A program made the position numbers and the translations under genes. From contig UCGV01000002.1 in the NCBI GenBank assembly GCA_900471925.1, positions 339,940 through 403,939 on the forward strand: DNA of 64,000 nucleotides, in the 5' to 3' direction. The notes below the pieces were generated by a model. That model was not told the DNA's origin and made no database searches. It saw only the letters and a list, made by a program, of their open reading frames with translations. Within the stretch, counting starts at the first letter, position 1, and the number at the start of each line of letters is the position of its first letter. Source of the stretch: Hyphomicrobiales bacterium. Its GTDB lineage: Bacteria > Pseudomonadota > Alphaproteobacteria > Rhizobiales > Rhizobiaceae. This document shows positions 7,995-17,987 of this stretch, one piece after another.

Positions 7995-9626
7995 TCAATG
8001 ATGGAGATCGATCGGCGCCTTGTGGAAGACGTCATCGACAGGCGGAATGGCCTGACGCTCGATCATGCGCTGAACCTGCGGCAGGCCTTCGCCACGATGC
8101 AACGCGCGAAGCCGGTCGGTATTTTCGGCATCGGCCTGCGTGCGGCGCTGGTTGTGCCTGATATATTCGACCCAGGTCGGGGTATGATAGATTTCCGTCC
8201 ACAGACCGGGATTCGCGAGATCGCGCATCAGCGCCCAGTTGCGGGCGCCGTCACGAATGCGGATACGGCGCCTCTCGCCCATTAGCGTCATGAATTCGGG
8301 CAGGTCTTCGTCCGCGATCTGGTAACCGACCTGGATGACGATCGGGCCGCTGCGCGGCGTGATATCGAGACCGAGAGCCGGCTCGGTAAAGCGGTTCAGC
8401 GGATCGAGATTGAGGGAGGCGAAAGCCGGCATGGAAAAGCGCAGACCCGCAACAACGCCAAGCAGCAGCACAGCAGCAGACATCAGCAATGCGTTGGAAA
8501 GACCATACCGATCCGCAACGACACCCCATAACCAGCTTCCGCCCGCGATGCCGCCGAAGGTGACGGTCTGATAAAGCGACAGAGAACGACCAACCACCCA
8601 GCGCGGTGTCGAAAGCTGGACGATGGTGTTGAAGAGAGATAGTGCCGAAACCCAGCAGGCGCCGGCAATTAGAAGCCCGGCGGAGGTGAGCACGGCGCTG
8701 GGGCTCAGGGCGGTAATCACCGCACTGAGCGCAAAACCGGAAAAGGCCAGACGGATGATCGTCTCACTGGATAACATTTCGCGCAACCTGGCATTCAGCA
8801 CCGCACCGCCGATCGCGCCGATGCCAAAGGCACCGAGCATGAAACCGTAGGTGAGCGGCCCGCCCGAGACGAGATCGAGCGCGACAACCGGCAGCAGCGC
8901 CTGGATGGAACTTGCGCCAATCCCGAATATCAGTCCCCTCAACAATATCTTCTCGAGGTTGGGGGACATGGATACGTAGCGCAGGCCGGCAAAAATGGCG
9001 CTGCCGAGCGTTTCACGCGGCAGCGTCGGAGCTGGCGTGGAGGGTCGCCAGCGAAACAGCGCATAGAGAAGAGCGATATAGCTCAGCGAATTGACCGCAA
9101 AGGCAGCCGCCGCACCGGCCGCAGCGACGATGGCACCGCCGATCGCCGGACCGACACTGCGCGTGATATTGAAGCCCATGCTGTTCAACGTTACGGCGTC
9201 CGGCAGATCGGTGCGCGGCACCATGTCGCCGACCGAGGCCTGCCAGGAGGGATTGTTGAGCGCCGTGCCGCAGCCGATGAGAAAGGTGAAGAAGAGAAGC
9301 AGCCCCGGCGTGATCCAGCCCATGATGGCGAAGACCGTCAGCAAAACCGAGACGACGAGCATGGCGGATTGCGCCGTCAGCATGATGCGGCGCCGGTCGT
9401 AATTGTCGGCGAGAGCGCCCGAGACCAGCGAGAACAGCATGATCGGCAATGCCGTCGAGGTCTGGACCAGGGCGACCATATCCTCGGACGAGGTGATGAC
9501 GGTCATCATCCAGGCGGCGCCGACAGCCTGGATCAGGCCGCCGAAATTCGAGGCGAGGCTGGCAAACCAGATAGTGCGGTAGGTTTCATGCCGCAAAGGC
9601 GCAAATGTCGATGAAGTTCGGGCCAA
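7995..9626 (-). CDS. MFS exporter with C-terminal soluble domain
   Basis: About 543 residues. The first 400 are a 12-helix major facilitator of the enterobactin/macrolide exporter type (MFS_3): LASNFGGLIQAVGAAWMM opens helix 1 and GALADNYDRRRIML is the helix 2-3 loop motif A. After the last helix (LLLGVVAGLRFSMPA) come about 130 soluble residues: a GPIVIQVGYQI strand, DLPEFMTLMGERRRIRIRDGA and WTEIYHTPTWVEYIRHNQR. These look like a ferredoxin-like ABM monooxygenase-type fold. The substrate is unknown. No ATG is near the start. TTG codons at 9662 and 9626 are candidates, and the latter follows GGGGGA closely. Confidence 0.85.
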   Translation of the reverse strand: MARTSSTFAPLRHETYRTIWFASLASNFGGLIQAVGAAWMMTVITSSEDMVALVQTSTALPIMLFSLVSGALADNYDRRRIMLTAQSAMLVVSVLLTVFAIMGWITPGLLLFFTFLIGCGTALNNPSWQASVGDMVPRTDLPDAVTLNSMGFNITRSVGPAIGGAIVAAAGAAAAFAVNSLSYIALLYALFRWRPSTPAPTLPRETLGSAIFAGLRYVSMSPNLEKILLRGLIFGIGASSIQALLPVVALDLVSGGPLTYGFMLGAFGIGAIGGAVLNARLREMLSSETIIRLAFSGFALSAVITALSPSAVLTSAGLLIAGACWVSALSLFNTIVQLSTPRWVVGRSLSLYQTVTFGGIAGGSWLWGVVADRYGLSNALLMSAAVLLLGVVAGLRFSMPAFASLNLDPLNRFTEPALGLDITPRSGPIVIQVGYQIADEDLPEFMTLMGERRRIRIRDGARNWALMRDLANPGLWTEIYHTPTWVEYIRHNQRRTQADAENTDRLRALHRGEGLPQVQRMIERQAIPPVDDVFHKAPIDLHH

Positions 9627-9737
9627 GCTTCCCCCGCTTTTATGAATGTGCCGCAACGGCAATATATGCGGAAGATGAGCGCCCGCGATAGCTTAGCTCA
9701 TGCCTGCAGGGGCAGAAGTGGTGGAATCGGCTCCTAA

Positions 9738-9766
9738 CTTGCAATTTCTGAAAAACGGGACTATAT
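9738..9766 (+). promoter_or_regulatory. Putative sigma-70 promoter of the rimP-nusA operon
   Basis: CTTGCA (9738-9743), 17-bp spacer, CTATAT (9761-9766): a near-consensus rhizobial housekeeping promoter. Transcription would start near 9773, about 100 bases before rimP and only about 22 bases before the hairpin at 9795. Confidence 0.65.
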
Positions 9767-9794
9767 GGCACTCAAATTCTTGATCGTACGATGA

Positions 9795-9824
9795 AGAGTG
9801 GGCCGCAAGGACCCGCTCTTTTTT
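9795..9824 (+). terminator. Intrinsic terminator in the rimP leader (possible attenuator)
   Basis: Arms AGAGTGGG (9795-9802) and CCCGCTCT (9812-9819) pair over eight bases with one G-T wobble. They are followed by a T tract (9819-9824). It lies between the putative promoter and rimP on the same strand, so it must be read through for the operon to be made. It would otherwise release a transcript of about 50 nt. Confidence 0.65.
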
Positions 9825-9871
9825 ATTAGCGCGATCACCCCGAATGCCCAAAATCGCAGGGAGCGCACCGC

Positions 9872-10480
9872 TTGTCGGATCTGACAAACGCAGACAATCA
9901 ACATGAGCCGCGGCTGATTACCGAGACCGGGCTTGACCAGCGTCTTGCCGACATCATCGAACCTGTCCTCATCGACATCGGCTTCCGCCTCGTTCGTGTT
10001 CGCATGCTCAACCAGAACGGCATGACGATGCAGGTGATGGCCGAGAGGAACGACGGCACGATGACCGTGGAGGACTGCGAGCAGGTCTCCGTCGCGATTT
10101 CTCCGGTACTCGATGTGGAAGATCCGATCGATAAAGAGTATCATCTCGAAGTGTCTTCGCCGGGCATCGACCGCCCCATGGTGCGGAAATCCGATTTCGT
10201 TCGCTGGCAGGGCCATCTCGTAAAGTGCGAAACGTCGATCATGATCGGCAATCGCAAACGCTTCCGCGGCAAGATCGTCGAAGCGGACGCCGACGGGTTT
10301 ACGATCGAACGCGATCAGATTGCCTATGGCGAAGAGCAGAAGGTCAACATTCCCTTCACGGCGCTCAGCGATGCCAAACTTATTCTGACCGACGATCTGA
10401 TCCGCGATGCTTTGCGCGCCGACAAGCTGGCTAAAGCGCAGGCTGCGAACCAGAATGAAGCAGCGGACGACGAAGAATAA
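9872..10480 (+). CDS. rimP: Ribosome maturation factor RimP
   Basis: 202 residues. The N-terminal RimP domain includes [28 protein letters not shown], the conserved [20 protein letters not shown] and [15 protein letters not shown]. The Sm-like C-terminal domain follows ([22 protein letters not shown]). RimP assists 30S assembly in the cytoplasm. The start is TTG at 9872, preceded by GGGAG at about nine bases. No better ATG precedes the conserved start. It is the first gene of the nusA-infB operon. The last 30 residues are a charged, non-conserved tail. Confidence 0.94.
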   Translation: MSDLTNADNQHEPRLITETGLDQRLADIIEPVLIDIGFRLVRVRMLNQNGMTMQVMAERNDGTMTVEDCEQVSVAISPVLDVEDPIDKEYHLEVSSPGIDRPMVRKSDFVRWQGHLVKCETSIMIGNRKRFRGKIVEADADGFTIERDQIAYGEEQKVNIPFTALSDAKLILTDDLIRDALRADKLAKAQAANQNEAADDEE

Positions 10481-10540
10481 CCGATCAACGCAACCTCCAG
10501 GGACGGGAACCCGGGTAGTCAAGGACGGAGAAACAGAACA

Positions 10541-12145
10541 ATGGCAGTCAGTGCAAACCGGCTCGAACTTCTGCAGATCGCAGATGCAGTGGCGCGCGAA
10601 AAGGTCATCGACCGTGAGATCGTGCTTGCCGCGATGGCCGATGCCATCCAGAAGGCAGCGCGTTCCCGTTACGGTACCGAATCCAATATCCGCGCCGACA
10701 TCAACCCGAAGACCGGTGAAATTCGCCTGCAGCGCCTGCTTGAAGTCGTCGAGAAGGCTGAAGACTATTCCACGCAGATCCCGCTGGAGCTGGCCCGCGA
10801 CCGCAACCCGGACGCCGCTATCGGCGACTTCATCGCCGATCCGCTGCCGCCGATGGATTTCGGCCGTATCGCCGCGCAGTCCGCAAAGCAGGTGATCGTT
10901 CAGAAGGTGCGCGAAGCCGAGCGTGACCGCCAGTTCGACGAATTCAAGGATCGCGTCGGCGAAATCGTCAACGGCACGGTCAAGCGCGTCGAATATGGCA
11001 ACGTCATCGTCGATCTCGGCCGCGGTGAAGGCATCATCCGCCGCGATGAAATGATCCCGCGCGAAAACGTGCGCTATGGCGATCGTGTCCGTGCGTACGT
11101 ATATGATGTCCGCCGCGAGCAGCGCGGCCCGCAGATCTTCCTGTCGCGTACGCATCCGCAGTTCATGGTGAAGCTCTTCACCATGGAAGTGCCGGAAATT
11201 TACGATGGCATCATCCAGGTGAAGTCGGTCGCCCGCGATCCGGGCTCGCGCGCCAAGATCGCCGTAATCTCGAACGACAGTTCGATCGATCCGGTCGGCG
11301 CCTGCGTCGGTATGCGTGGTTCGCGCGTTCAGGCCGTCGTCGGCGAACTTCAGGGCGAGAAGATCGACATCATTCCCTGGTCGCAGGACCCGGCGACCTT
11401 CGTCGTCAACGCCCTGCAGCCGGCTGAAGTCGCCAAGGTCGTTCTCGACGAAGACGCAGAACGCATCGAAGTGGTCGTTCCGGACGAGCAGCTTTCGCTC
11501 GCCATCGGCCGCCGCGGTCAGAATGTCCGCCTTGCTTCGCAGCTGACGGGCTGGGACATCGACATCATGACGGAAGCGGAAGAATCCGAGCGCCGTCAGA
11601 AGGAATTCAACGAGCGTACCAACCTCTTCATGGACGCGCTCGACGTCGACGAGATGGTCGGCCAGGTTCTCGCTTCGGAAGGCTTCGCGGCCGTCGAAGA
11701 GCTGGCTTATGTCGATCTCGACGAAATCTCCTCGATCGACGGTTTCGACGAAGACACCGCACAGGAAATCCAGACCCGTGCGCGTGAATTCCTCGAGAAA
11801 CTCGAGGCCGAAATGGACGAGAAGCGCAAGGCGCTCGGCGTCACCGACGAACTGCGCCAGATCGACGGCATGACTGCCCAGATGATGGTCGCGCTCGGCG
11901 AGGACGGCATCAAGACGATCGAGGACTTCGCCGGCTGCGCCGCTGACGACCTCGTCGGCTGGACTGAACGCAAGAACGGCGAAACCAAGAAGTTCGAGGG
12001 TCTGTTCTCGAAGTTCGATGTTTCGCGCGTCGAGGCTGAACAGATGGTCGTGCAGGCCCGCCTGCTCGCCGGCTGGATCACCGAGGAAGACCTTGCAAAG
12101 GAAGCTGAAACCGTTGAGGCCGATGCTGCCGAGCAGGACGCATAA
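10541..12145 (+). CDS. nusA: Transcription termination/antitermination factor NusA
   Basis: 534 residues. Order: an N-terminal RNAP-binding domain (about 1-125), an S1 domain (GEIVNGTVKRVEYGNVIVDLGRGEGIIRRDEM), KH1/KH2 (GACVGMRGSRVQAVVGELQGEKIDIIPW and AIGRRGQNVRLASQLTGWDIDIM), then two helix-hairpin-helix acidic repeats (about 350-500) ending in an acidic tail. NusA controls pausing, termination and rRNA antitermination. A 60-bp spacer separates it from rimP. Its TAA overlaps the next ATG (TAATG). Confidence 0.96.
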   Translation: MAVSANRLELLQIADAVAREKVIDREIVLAAMADAIQKAARSRYGTESNIRADINPKTGEIRLQRLLEVVEKAEDYSTQIPLELARDRNPDAAIGDFIADPLPPMDFGRIAAQSAKQVIVQKVREAERDRQFDEFKDRVGEIVNGTVKRVEYGNVIVDLGRGEGIIRRDEMIPRENVRYGDRVRAYVYDVRREQRGPQIFLSRTHPQFMVKLFTMEVPEIYDGIIQVKSVARDPGSRAKIAVISNDSSIDPVGACVGMRGSRVQAVVGELQGEKIDIIPWSQDPATFVVNALQPAEVAKVVLDEDAERIEVVVPDEQLSLAIGRRGQNVRLASQLTGWDIDIMTEAEESERRQKEFNERTNLFMDALDVDEMVGQVLASEGFAAVEELAYVDLDEISSIDGFDEDTAQEIQTRAREFLEKLEAEMDEKRKALGVTDELRQIDGMTAQMMVALGEDGIKTIEDFAGCAADDLVGWTERKNGETKKFEGLFSKFDVSRVEAEQMVVQARLLAGWITEEDLAKEAETVEADAAEQDA

Positions 12146-12831
12146 TGACGGCGACGCCGGACACATCTCCTGAGGACGACGATCTTGCAGGTTACGACGT
12201 GAACGGCCGCATGTGCATCGCAACCCGCGAAAGCGGATCGCCTGATGAGCTGATCCGCTTCGTGGCCGCCCCAGACGGGACGGTGGTGCCGGACCTGAAG
12301 CGCGAGCTGCCGGGACGCGGCTGCTGGGTGAAGATGGACCGGTCGCTGGTCGAAAGGGCGGTGGCGAAGAAACTCTTCGCCCGCGCCCTCAAGGCCGATG
12401 TGAAGGCTGCCGAAGACCTCGGCGAGCGTGTGGAGCGGCTGCTTCTGCAGCAACTCCTGCAGATGATGAACATGGCGCGCAAGGCGGGCCAACTCGTCAT
12501 CGGCTCAGCCAAGGTGGATGCCGCAATTCGCAGCGGGGCTGCACTGGCGGTGTTCCATTCGACGGATGCGGCCGCCGATGGCGTGAGAAAAATAGACCAG
12601 GCCCGCAAGGCCTGGCACCTCGGAATGGAAACCGAGGAGGAAATACCTTCCTTCCGTCTCTTCTCGGAGAGCGAAATGGAAGGGGTGATGGGCCAGAATG
12701 CTTTTATCCATGCTGCAGTGCTTGCAGGGCAGGCGGGTGAGGGTGTAGTGAAGCGCGCAAAGATGCTCGAACAGTACCGTATCGGCGGTCAGTCCCGGGC
12801 ACCGGGCGGCGCTGGCCAGCAAAAACAATGA
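12145..12831 (+). CDS. YlxR (DUF448) protein fused to an L7Ae-like domain
   Basis: 228 residues. The first 90 or so form a YlxR domain (RMCIATRESGSPDELIRFV, then GRGCWVKMDRSLVERAV), thought to bind RNA or nucleoid and regulate expression. Residues about 100-190 look like an L7Ae/L30e fold (MMNMARKAGQLVIGSAKVDAAIRSG), the equivalent of the separate YlxQ protein of Firmicutes. The ATG overlaps the nusA stop by one base (TAATG), indicating coupling. This fused form is common in alphaproteobacteria. The exact function is unproven here. Confidence 0.88.
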   Translation: MTATPDTSPEDDDLAGYDVNGRMCIATRESGSPDELIRFVAAPDGTVVPDLKRELPGRGCWVKMDRSLVERAVAKKLFARALKADVKAAEDLGERVERLLLQQLLQMMNMARKAGQLVIGSAKVDAAIRSGAALAVFHSTDAAADGVRKIDQARKAWHLGMETEEEIPSFRLFSESEMEGVMGQNAFIHAAVLAGQAGEGVVKRAKMLEQYRIGGQSRAPGGAGQQKQ

Positions 12832-12933
12832 TGCGGTCACCGGCGGAAGCCGGCCGCAATATCATTGATCGATTGTATGTGATTGACAGGGTCTGATGGC
12901 TTCATCGTTCCCTGTCCGAAGGAACGGGAACGA

Positions 12934-15762
12934 ATGACCGACAGCAACGACGACAAGACAATCAGCGTAACGGGGAAGAAGACCCTCACCCTGAAACCAT
13001 CAGGGATGAGCCAGGGTACCGTTCGCCAGGATATGGGCCGTGGTCGCACCAAGGCGGTTGTCGTCGAGACCCGCAAGCGTCGCCCAATGCGCCCCGAAGA
13101 CGAAAAACCGGTTACGCCGCCTCCGGCAGCAGCAGCTCCGGTGCGCGCGCCTGAACCGGCGCCGACACCGGCACCGGCACCCGTTCAGGCTCGCCCACAG
13201 CAGCCGGCCCCGGCCGCAGCAGCGCCGGGTGCACAACGTGCTCACCAGCCCGGCGGCCAGAACAACCAGCGCCCGCAGCATTCAAACCAGCGCCCGCAGC
13301 AGCAGACCAACCAGCGCCCGCAGCAGTCCTATCAGCCGCAGCGCCAGCAGGATCGTCCGCGCCCTGTCGTGCTGAACCATCTTTCGCCCGAGGAAATGGA
13401 CGCCCGCCGCCGCGCGCTTGCCGAAGCGCAGGCCCGTGACGCACAGGATGCCATCCGCCGCGCCGAGGAAGAAAAGCGTCGTGCCGTCGAAGAGGCCGCG
13501 CGTCAGGCTGCCGAAGCGGAAGAAGCAAAGCTGCGCGCCGCCGAAGAAGCTGTGCGCCAGGCCGAAGCCGCAGCTGCGGCAGCCGCCGCAGCGCAGGCAC
13601 CGGCAGCTGCCGCTCCTGTCGCCGAAACGCCGCGTCCGCAGCAGGCCGCACCGGCATCCGCACCGGCCGCACGCCGTCCGGACGCTGCTCCTTCGCCCAC
13701 GACAGCCCGGCCCGCACCCGGCGCGCCACCGGCTGGGGTCCGTGGCCGCCGCCAGGAAGGCGAGGATGATGATCGCGGTGCTTCGCGCAGCGGTCCGGTT
13801 CGCGGTCGTCCGGTTCGTCCGGAGCCCGCAAAGCCTGTGACGACCCGCCCGAAGAGCGAGGAAGATCGCCGCCGCGGCAAGCTGACTGTCACCACGGCAA
13901 ACGTGGATGACGACGGTAACGCCCGTGGACGCTCGCTTTCGGCTATGCGCCGCAGGCAGGAAAAATTCCGCCGCAGCCAGATGCAGGAAACGCGCGAAAA
14001 GATCACTCGCGAGGTCCAGCTGCCGGAAACCATCACCATTCAGGAACTGTCACAGCGCATGTCCGAACGTGCCGTTGACGTCATCAAGTACCTGATGAAG
14101 GAAGGCCAGATGATGAAGCCGGGCGACGTCATCGACGCCGACCTCGCAGAACTCATCGCCAGCGAATTCGGCCATACTGTCAGACGCGTATCCGAATCCG
14201 ACGTCGAACTCGGTATCTTCAACGTGTCCGACGAGCAGGGTGAGCTGGTTTCCCGTCCGCCTGTCGTCACCATCATGGGTCACGTCGACCACGGCAAGAC
14301 TTCGCTGCTCGACGCTATCCGCCATGCCAACGTGGTCTCCGGCGAAGCCGGCGGCATCACGCAGCATATCGGCGCCTATCAGGTGGAACAGAACGGCCAG
14401 AAGATCACCTTCATCGACACTCCCGGCCACGCAGCCTTTACGGCGATGCGTGCCCGCGGTGCGCAGGCTACCGATATCGCGATCCTGGTGGTCGCGGCTG
14501 ACGATAGCGTGATGCCGCAGACGATCGAATCCATCAACCACGCCAAGGCGGCGGGTGTTCCGATCATCGTGGCGATCAACAAGGTCGATAAGCACGAGGC
14601 TGATCCGCAGAAGGTTCGCAACCAGCTTCTGCAGCACGAAGTCTTCGTGGAATCGATGGGCGGTGAAGTTCTCGACGTCGAAGTTTCGGCCAAGACCGGC
14701 AAGAACCTCGACAAGCTTCTCGAGGCTATCCTGCTGCAGGCAGAAATTCTCGATCTGAAGGCCAATCCGAACAGGACGGCTGAAGGTACTGTCATCGAAG
14801 CCCAGCTCGACCGCGGTCGTGGTGCGGTTGCGACAGTGCTTGTCCAGAAGGGTACCTTGCGTCCGGGTCAGATCATCGTTGCCGGCGACGTCTGGGGCCG
14901 CGTACGCGCCCTGGTCACAGACAAGGGCGACCATGTTAAGGAAGCCAGCCCGGCAACCCCGGTCGAGGTTCTCGGTCTTTCCGGAACGCCGCAGGCAGGC
15001 GACAAGTTTGCCGTCGTCGAGAATGAGAGCCGCGCCCGCGAAATCTCGGAATATCGTCAGCGTCTCGCCCGCGACAAGGCGGCTGCCCGCCTGTCGGGAC
15101 AGCGCGGTTCGCTGGAACAGATGATGACGCAGCTCCAGGCCACCGGCGTGAAGGAATTCCCGCTGGTCATCAAGGGCGATGTGCAGGGCTCGATCGAAGC
15201 GATTGCCGGCGCATTGGACAAGCTCGGTACCGACGAGGTTCGTGCCCGCATCGTTCATTCGGGCGCAGGCGGTATCACCGAGTCCGACATCTCGCTTGCC
15301 GAAGCATCGAACGCTGCCATCATCGGCTTCAACGTGCGTGCGAATGCGCAGGCGCGTCAGTTCGCCGAACGCGAGGGGATCGAGATCCGCTACTACAACA
15401 TCATCTACGACCTCGTGGATGACGTGAAGGCAGCGATGTCGGGTCTTCTTTCGCCGGAGCGTCGCGAGACCTTCATCGGCAACGCCGAGATCCTGGAAGT
15501 ATTCAACATCACCAAGGTCGGCAAGGTCGCGGGTTGCCGCGTCGTCGAAGGCAAGGTCGAGCGTGGCGCGGGTGTCCGCCTCATCCGCGACAACGTCGTC
15601 GTGCACGAAGGCAAGCTCAAGACCCTCAAGCGCTTCAAGGACGAAGTCTCTGAAGTACCGATGGGCCAGGAGTGCGGCATGGCCTTCGAGAATTACGAAG
15701 ACATGCGCGTCGGCGACGTCATCGAGTGCTTCCGCGTCGAGCACATCACGCGCACGCTCTGA
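12934..15762 (+). CDS. infB: Translation initiation factor IF-2
   Basis: 942 residues. A long low-complexity N-terminal region (about 40-330) is rich in Pro, Ala and Gln with repeated NQRPQQ units and a charged coiled-coil stretch. The IF2_N segment ([26 protein letters not shown]) follows, then the GTPase with G1 [12 protein letters not shown]3 DTPGHAAF and G4 NKVDK, and the C-terminal beta-barrel/fMet-tRNA domains. It positions initiator tRNA on the 30S subunit. The frame is open to 12883 (TTG), but the ATG at 12934 has an upstream GGAACGGGAA and the normal start. It shares an operon with nusA and rbfA. Confidence 0.96.
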   Translation: MTDSNDDKTISVTGKKTLTLKPSGMSQGTVRQDMGRGRTKAVVVETRKRRPMRPEDEKPVTPPPAAAAPVRAPEPAPTPAPAPVQARPQQPAPAAAAPGAQRAHQPGGQNNQRPQHSNQRPQQQTNQRPQQSYQPQRQQDRPRPVVLNHLSPEEMDARRRALAEAQARDAQDAIRRAEEEKRRAVEEAARQAAEAEEAKLRAAEEAVRQAEAAAAAAAAAQAPAAAAPVAETPRPQQAAPASAPAARRPDAAPSPTTARPAPGAPPAGVRGRRQEGEDDDRGASRSGPVRGRPVRPEPAKPVTTRPKSEEDRRRGKLTVTTANVDDDGNARGRSLSAMRRRQEKFRRSQMQETREKITREVQLPETITIQELSQRMSERAVDVIKYLMKEGQMMKPGDVIDADLAELIASEFGHTVRRVSESDVELGIFNVSDEQGELVSRPPVVTIMGHVDHGKTSLLDAIRHANVVSGEAGGITQHIGAYQVEQNGQKITFIDTPGHAAFTAMRARGAQATDIAILVVAADDSVMPQTIESINHAKAAGVPIIVAINKVDKHEADPQKVRNQLLQHEVFVESMGGEVLDVEVSAKTGKNLDKLLEAILLQAEILDLKANPNRTAEGTVIEAQLDRGRGAVATVLVQKGTLRPGQIIVAGDVWGRVRALVTDKGDHVKEASPATPVEVLGLSGTPQAGDKFAVVENESRAREISEYRQRLARDKAAARLSGQRGSLEQMMTQLQATGVKEFPLVIKGDVQGSIEAIAGALDKLGTDEVRARIVHSGAGGITESDISLAEASNAAIIGFNVRANAQARQFAEREGIEIRYYNIIYDLVDDVKAAMSGLLSPERRETFIGNAEILEVFNITKVGKVAGCRVVEGKVERGAGVRLIRDNVVVHEGKLKTLKRFKDEVSEVPMGQECGMAFENYEDMRVGDVIECFRVEHITRTL

Positions 15763-15787
15763 TCGGGCGACGATTGAAATCTTTGGA

Positions 15788-15817
15788 CGGGCGCCGGATG
15801 ATCCAGTCCGGCGCCCG
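15788..15817 (+). other. Hairpin between infB and rbfA
   Basis: CGGGCGCCGGA (15788-15798) and TCCGGCGCCCG (15807-15817) pair perfectly over 11 bp with an eight-base loop. No T tract follows, so it is more likely an mRNA processing or stability element than a full terminator. Confidence 0.6.
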
Positions 15818-15838
15818 ATCCGTTTGGGATAAAGAACA

Positions 15839-16240
15839 ATGGCAACAAGACCCACAACCTCGGCACCTTCGCAGCGTATGCTGCGCGTCGGCGAACAGGT
15901 TCGCGCAGCGATCACCCAGGTGCTGCAGCGCGGCGAAGTGCGCGACGACATCATCGAGGCGACCGTGATTTCGATCTCCGAAGTGCGCATGTCGCCCGAC
16001 CTCAAGATCGCGACCGCCTACGTGACGCCGCTCGGCGTCTCCGACCACAGCGTCGTCATCGGCGCGCTGAACCGCAACGCGAAGTTTATCCGCGGCCGGC
16101 TCGGGCCGCAGCTCAGGCAGATGAAGTACATGCCGGAGGTGCGTTTCCGCGATGATACGAGCTTCGACAATTACAAGAAGATCGACGACCTGCTGCGCTC
16201 GCCCGAGGTGAGCCGCGATCTCGACAACGACGAAGAATAA
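15839..16240 (+). CDS. rbfA: 30S ribosome-binding factor RbfA
   Basis: 133 residues with the RbfA KH-like fold: [22 protein letters not shown] at the start, then [21 protein letters not shown] and the core ending [19 protein letters not shown]. It binds the 16S rRNA 5' region for late 30S maturation and cold adaptation. It lies 76 bp after infB, with the infB-rbfA hairpin in between, and 12 bp before truB. Confidence 0.95.
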   Translation: MATRPTTSAPSQRMLRVGEQVRAAITQVLQRGEVRDDIIEATVISISEVRMSPDLKIATAYVTPLGVSDHSVVIGALNRNAKFIRGRLGPQLRQMKYMPEVRFRDDTSFDNYKKIDDLLRSPEVSRDLDNDEE

Positions 16241-16252
16241 CAGAAGAGACTG

Positions 16253-17185
16253 ATGTCCAAACCACGCAAACCCAAGGGCCGCCCGATTTCGGGCTGGCTG
16301 ATCCTCGACAAGCCGGTGGATTTCGGCTCGACGGAAGCCGTTTCCAAGATCAAGTGGCTCTTCAAGGCGCAGAAATGCGGCCATGCCGGCACGCTTGACC
16401 CACTCGCATCCGGCATGCTGCCGATCGCGCTCGGCGATGCCACCAAGACCGTTCCCTATGTCATGGATGGCCGCAAGATCTATGAGTTTACCGTGACCTG
16501 GGGTGAAGAACGGGCAACCGACGACCTCGAGGGCGAGGTGACGCAGAGTTCCGACAAGCGCCCGAGCGAGCAGCAGATTCGCGATATCCTGGCGAGTTAT
16601 ATCGGCACGATCAACCAGGTACCGCCGCAGTTTTCCGCCATCAAGATTTCGGGCGAACGCGCCTACGATCTGGCGCGTGAAGGCGAGACGGTCGAGATCC
16701 CCTCGCGTGAAGTCGAAGTTCATCGCCTGACACTTCTCGCCTGCCCGGATGCCAATACGGCACATTTCGAGGTGGAATGCGGCAAGGGTACCTATGTGCG
16801 CGCGCTTGCGCGCGATTTCGGCCGTGAGCTCGGCTGCTACGGCCATATTTCCGGCCTACGCCGCAGCTTTGTCGCTCCCTTCGCGGAAGAGACGATGGTG
16901 CCGCTTGCAAAGCTCACCGCGCTGGAAGAAATCGAGGACATGGACGAGCGCCTCGCCGCGCTCGACGCGCTGCTGATCGATACATGTGAAGCGCTGTCGG
17001 CCCTGCCCCATCTCATCATCAGCGATGACCAGGCCTACAGGCTGAAGATGGGCAATCCGATCCTCGTGCGCGGCCGCGATGCGCCAGTTGCCGAGAGCGA
17101 AGCCTATGCGACGGCGCGCGGCAGACTGATCGCGATCGGCGAAATCGGCCAGGGCGAATTCCGGCCCAAGCGCGTTTTCGCCTGA
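16253..17185 (+). CDS. truB: tRNA pseudouridine-55 synthase
   Basis: 310 residues. The catalytic Asp lies in [20 protein letters not shown]. Other TruB marks are [14 protein letters not shown] near the N-terminus, [23 protein letters not shown] and the [18 protein letters not shown] motif. The C-terminal region (about 245-310) is a short PUA-like end. It makes psi-55 in the T arm of tRNAs. It is part of the nusA-infB-rbfA run, with rpsO following after a 200-bp leader. Confidence 0.95.
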   Translation: MSKPRKPKGRPISGWLILDKPVDFGSTEAVSKIKWLFKAQKCGHAGTLDPLASGMLPIALGDATKTVPYVMDGRKIYEFTVTWGEERATDDLEGEVTQSSDKRPSEQQIRDILASYIGTINQVPPQFSAIKISGERAYDLAREGETVEIPSREVEVHRLTLLACPDANTAHFEVECGKGTYVRALARDFGRELGCYGHISGLRRSFVAPFAEETMVPLAKLTALEEIEDMDERLAALDALLIDTCEALSALPHLIISDDQAYRLKMGNPILVRGRDAPVAESEAYATARGRLIAIGEIGQGEFRPKRVFA

Positions 17186-17288
17186 CGGCGGCAACAGGAG
17201 ACGACGATCCGGGTCGTCGGGGCGGACGCTGAAAACCCGCCGCGAGGCCCCCTCTTTCCATTGCTGCTTATTTGGTTTATAGGCAGCG

Positions 17289-17385
17289 CCAGCATAGGGG
17301 CTATCCCCGATTGCATTCGCGGCCAATGCTGGACGACATCCCGGCTTTTGGCGACTTTAATTCCTCTCATAGAAAGGATTGTCCG
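17289..17385 (+). promoter_or_regulatory. Structured leader of rpsO (candidate S15 autoregulatory RNA)
   Basis: A 7-bp stem CCAGCAT (17289-17295) / ATGCTGG (17326-17332) encloses an inner hairpin GGGGctatCCCC (17297-17308), and more paired sequence reaches toward the rpsO start. From memory, S15-binding leaders have been reported for alphaproteobacteria including Rhizobium radiobacter. I have not compared the structures. Confidence 0.45.
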
Positions 17386-17655
17386 ATGTCGATCACTGCT
17401 GAGCGCAAGGCTGCGCTGATCAAGGAATACGCGACCGCCGAAGGCGATACCGGTTCCCCGGAAGTCCAGGTTGCGATCCTCACCGAGCGCATCAACAACC
17501 TGACCGAACACTTCAAGGACCACAAGAAGGATAACCATTCCCGCCGTGGTCTGCTGACGCTCGTTTCCAGCCGCCGCTCGCTTCTTGATTACCTCAAGAA
17601 GAAGGACGAAGGCCGCTACACCAAGCTGATCACCGGCCTGGGTATCCGCCGCTAA
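17386..17655 (+). CDS. rpsO: 30S ribosomal protein S15
   Basis: 89 residues, exactly the usual length. It opens [16 protein letters not shown] and contains the conserved [35 protein letters not shown] and [19 protein letters not shown]. It binds 16S rRNA helices 20-22 early in 30S assembly. The frame is open upstream, but the ATG at 17386 is preceded by AAAGGATTG. It is followed by a strong hairpin and then pnp, the classical rpsO-pnp arrangement. Confidence 0.97.
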   Translation: MSITAERKAALIKEYATAEGDTGSPEVQVAILTERINNLTEHFKDHKKDNHSRRGLLTLVSSRRSLLDYLKKKDEGRYTKLITGLGIRR

Positions 17656-17661
17656 TCATTT

Positions 17662-17697
17662 TTCGGCGGGCGAAGCATTTCGCCCGCCGAATGTTTT
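17662..17697 (+). terminator. Terminator-like hairpin after rpsO
   Basis: A 13-bp perfect stem TTCGGCGGGCGAA (17662-17674) / TTCGCCCGCCGAA (17679-17691), loop GCAT, followed by TGTTTTT. It probably ends or attenuates the operon before pnp. Confidence 0.8.
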
Positions 17698-17830
17698 TCG
17701 GGAGTACGTCTCCCAGTGACATTTTCCAGGTGCGCGCTATCTGCGTGGTGGAAAGACGGCAGGCCCGGATGGGCCGGATCTGCCAGACCAACCGTTGACC
17801 TGTCATGGGGCAGGATTGCCGGATGCTTTT

Positions 17831-17857
17831 GGCCAGAGCTTTAAAAGAGCTTTGGCC
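17831..17857 (+). promoter_or_regulatory. Hairpin in the pnp leader
   Basis: GGCCAGAGCT (17831-17840) pairs with AGCTTTGGCC (17848-17857), 10 bp with one wobble. It lies about 130 bases before pnp. In enterobacteria a leader stem cut by RNase III mediates PNPase autoregulation. A similar role here is inferred only from position. Confidence 0.4.
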
Positions 17858-17987
17858 CGGTTTCCTTCGAAGGATGCCGTCCGTTCAAAGCTTCCCGTTG
17901 TCTTGCCCGTGATACGTCACACTGATTGTGGCCGGCCTGCGCTGCTCCCCACGGAGACGGCGCGTTGGCTGCATTGAAGGACAAGAC

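Noticed and set aside
9761..12223. 820-codon open frame on the minus strand
   Set aside because: Antisense to rimP and nusA, both unmistakable; low-complexity shadow translation.
14050..16005. Long open frame (651 codons) on the minus strand
   Set aside because: It lies wholly antisense to infB and rbfA, has no known motifs, and reflects high-GC codon bias.
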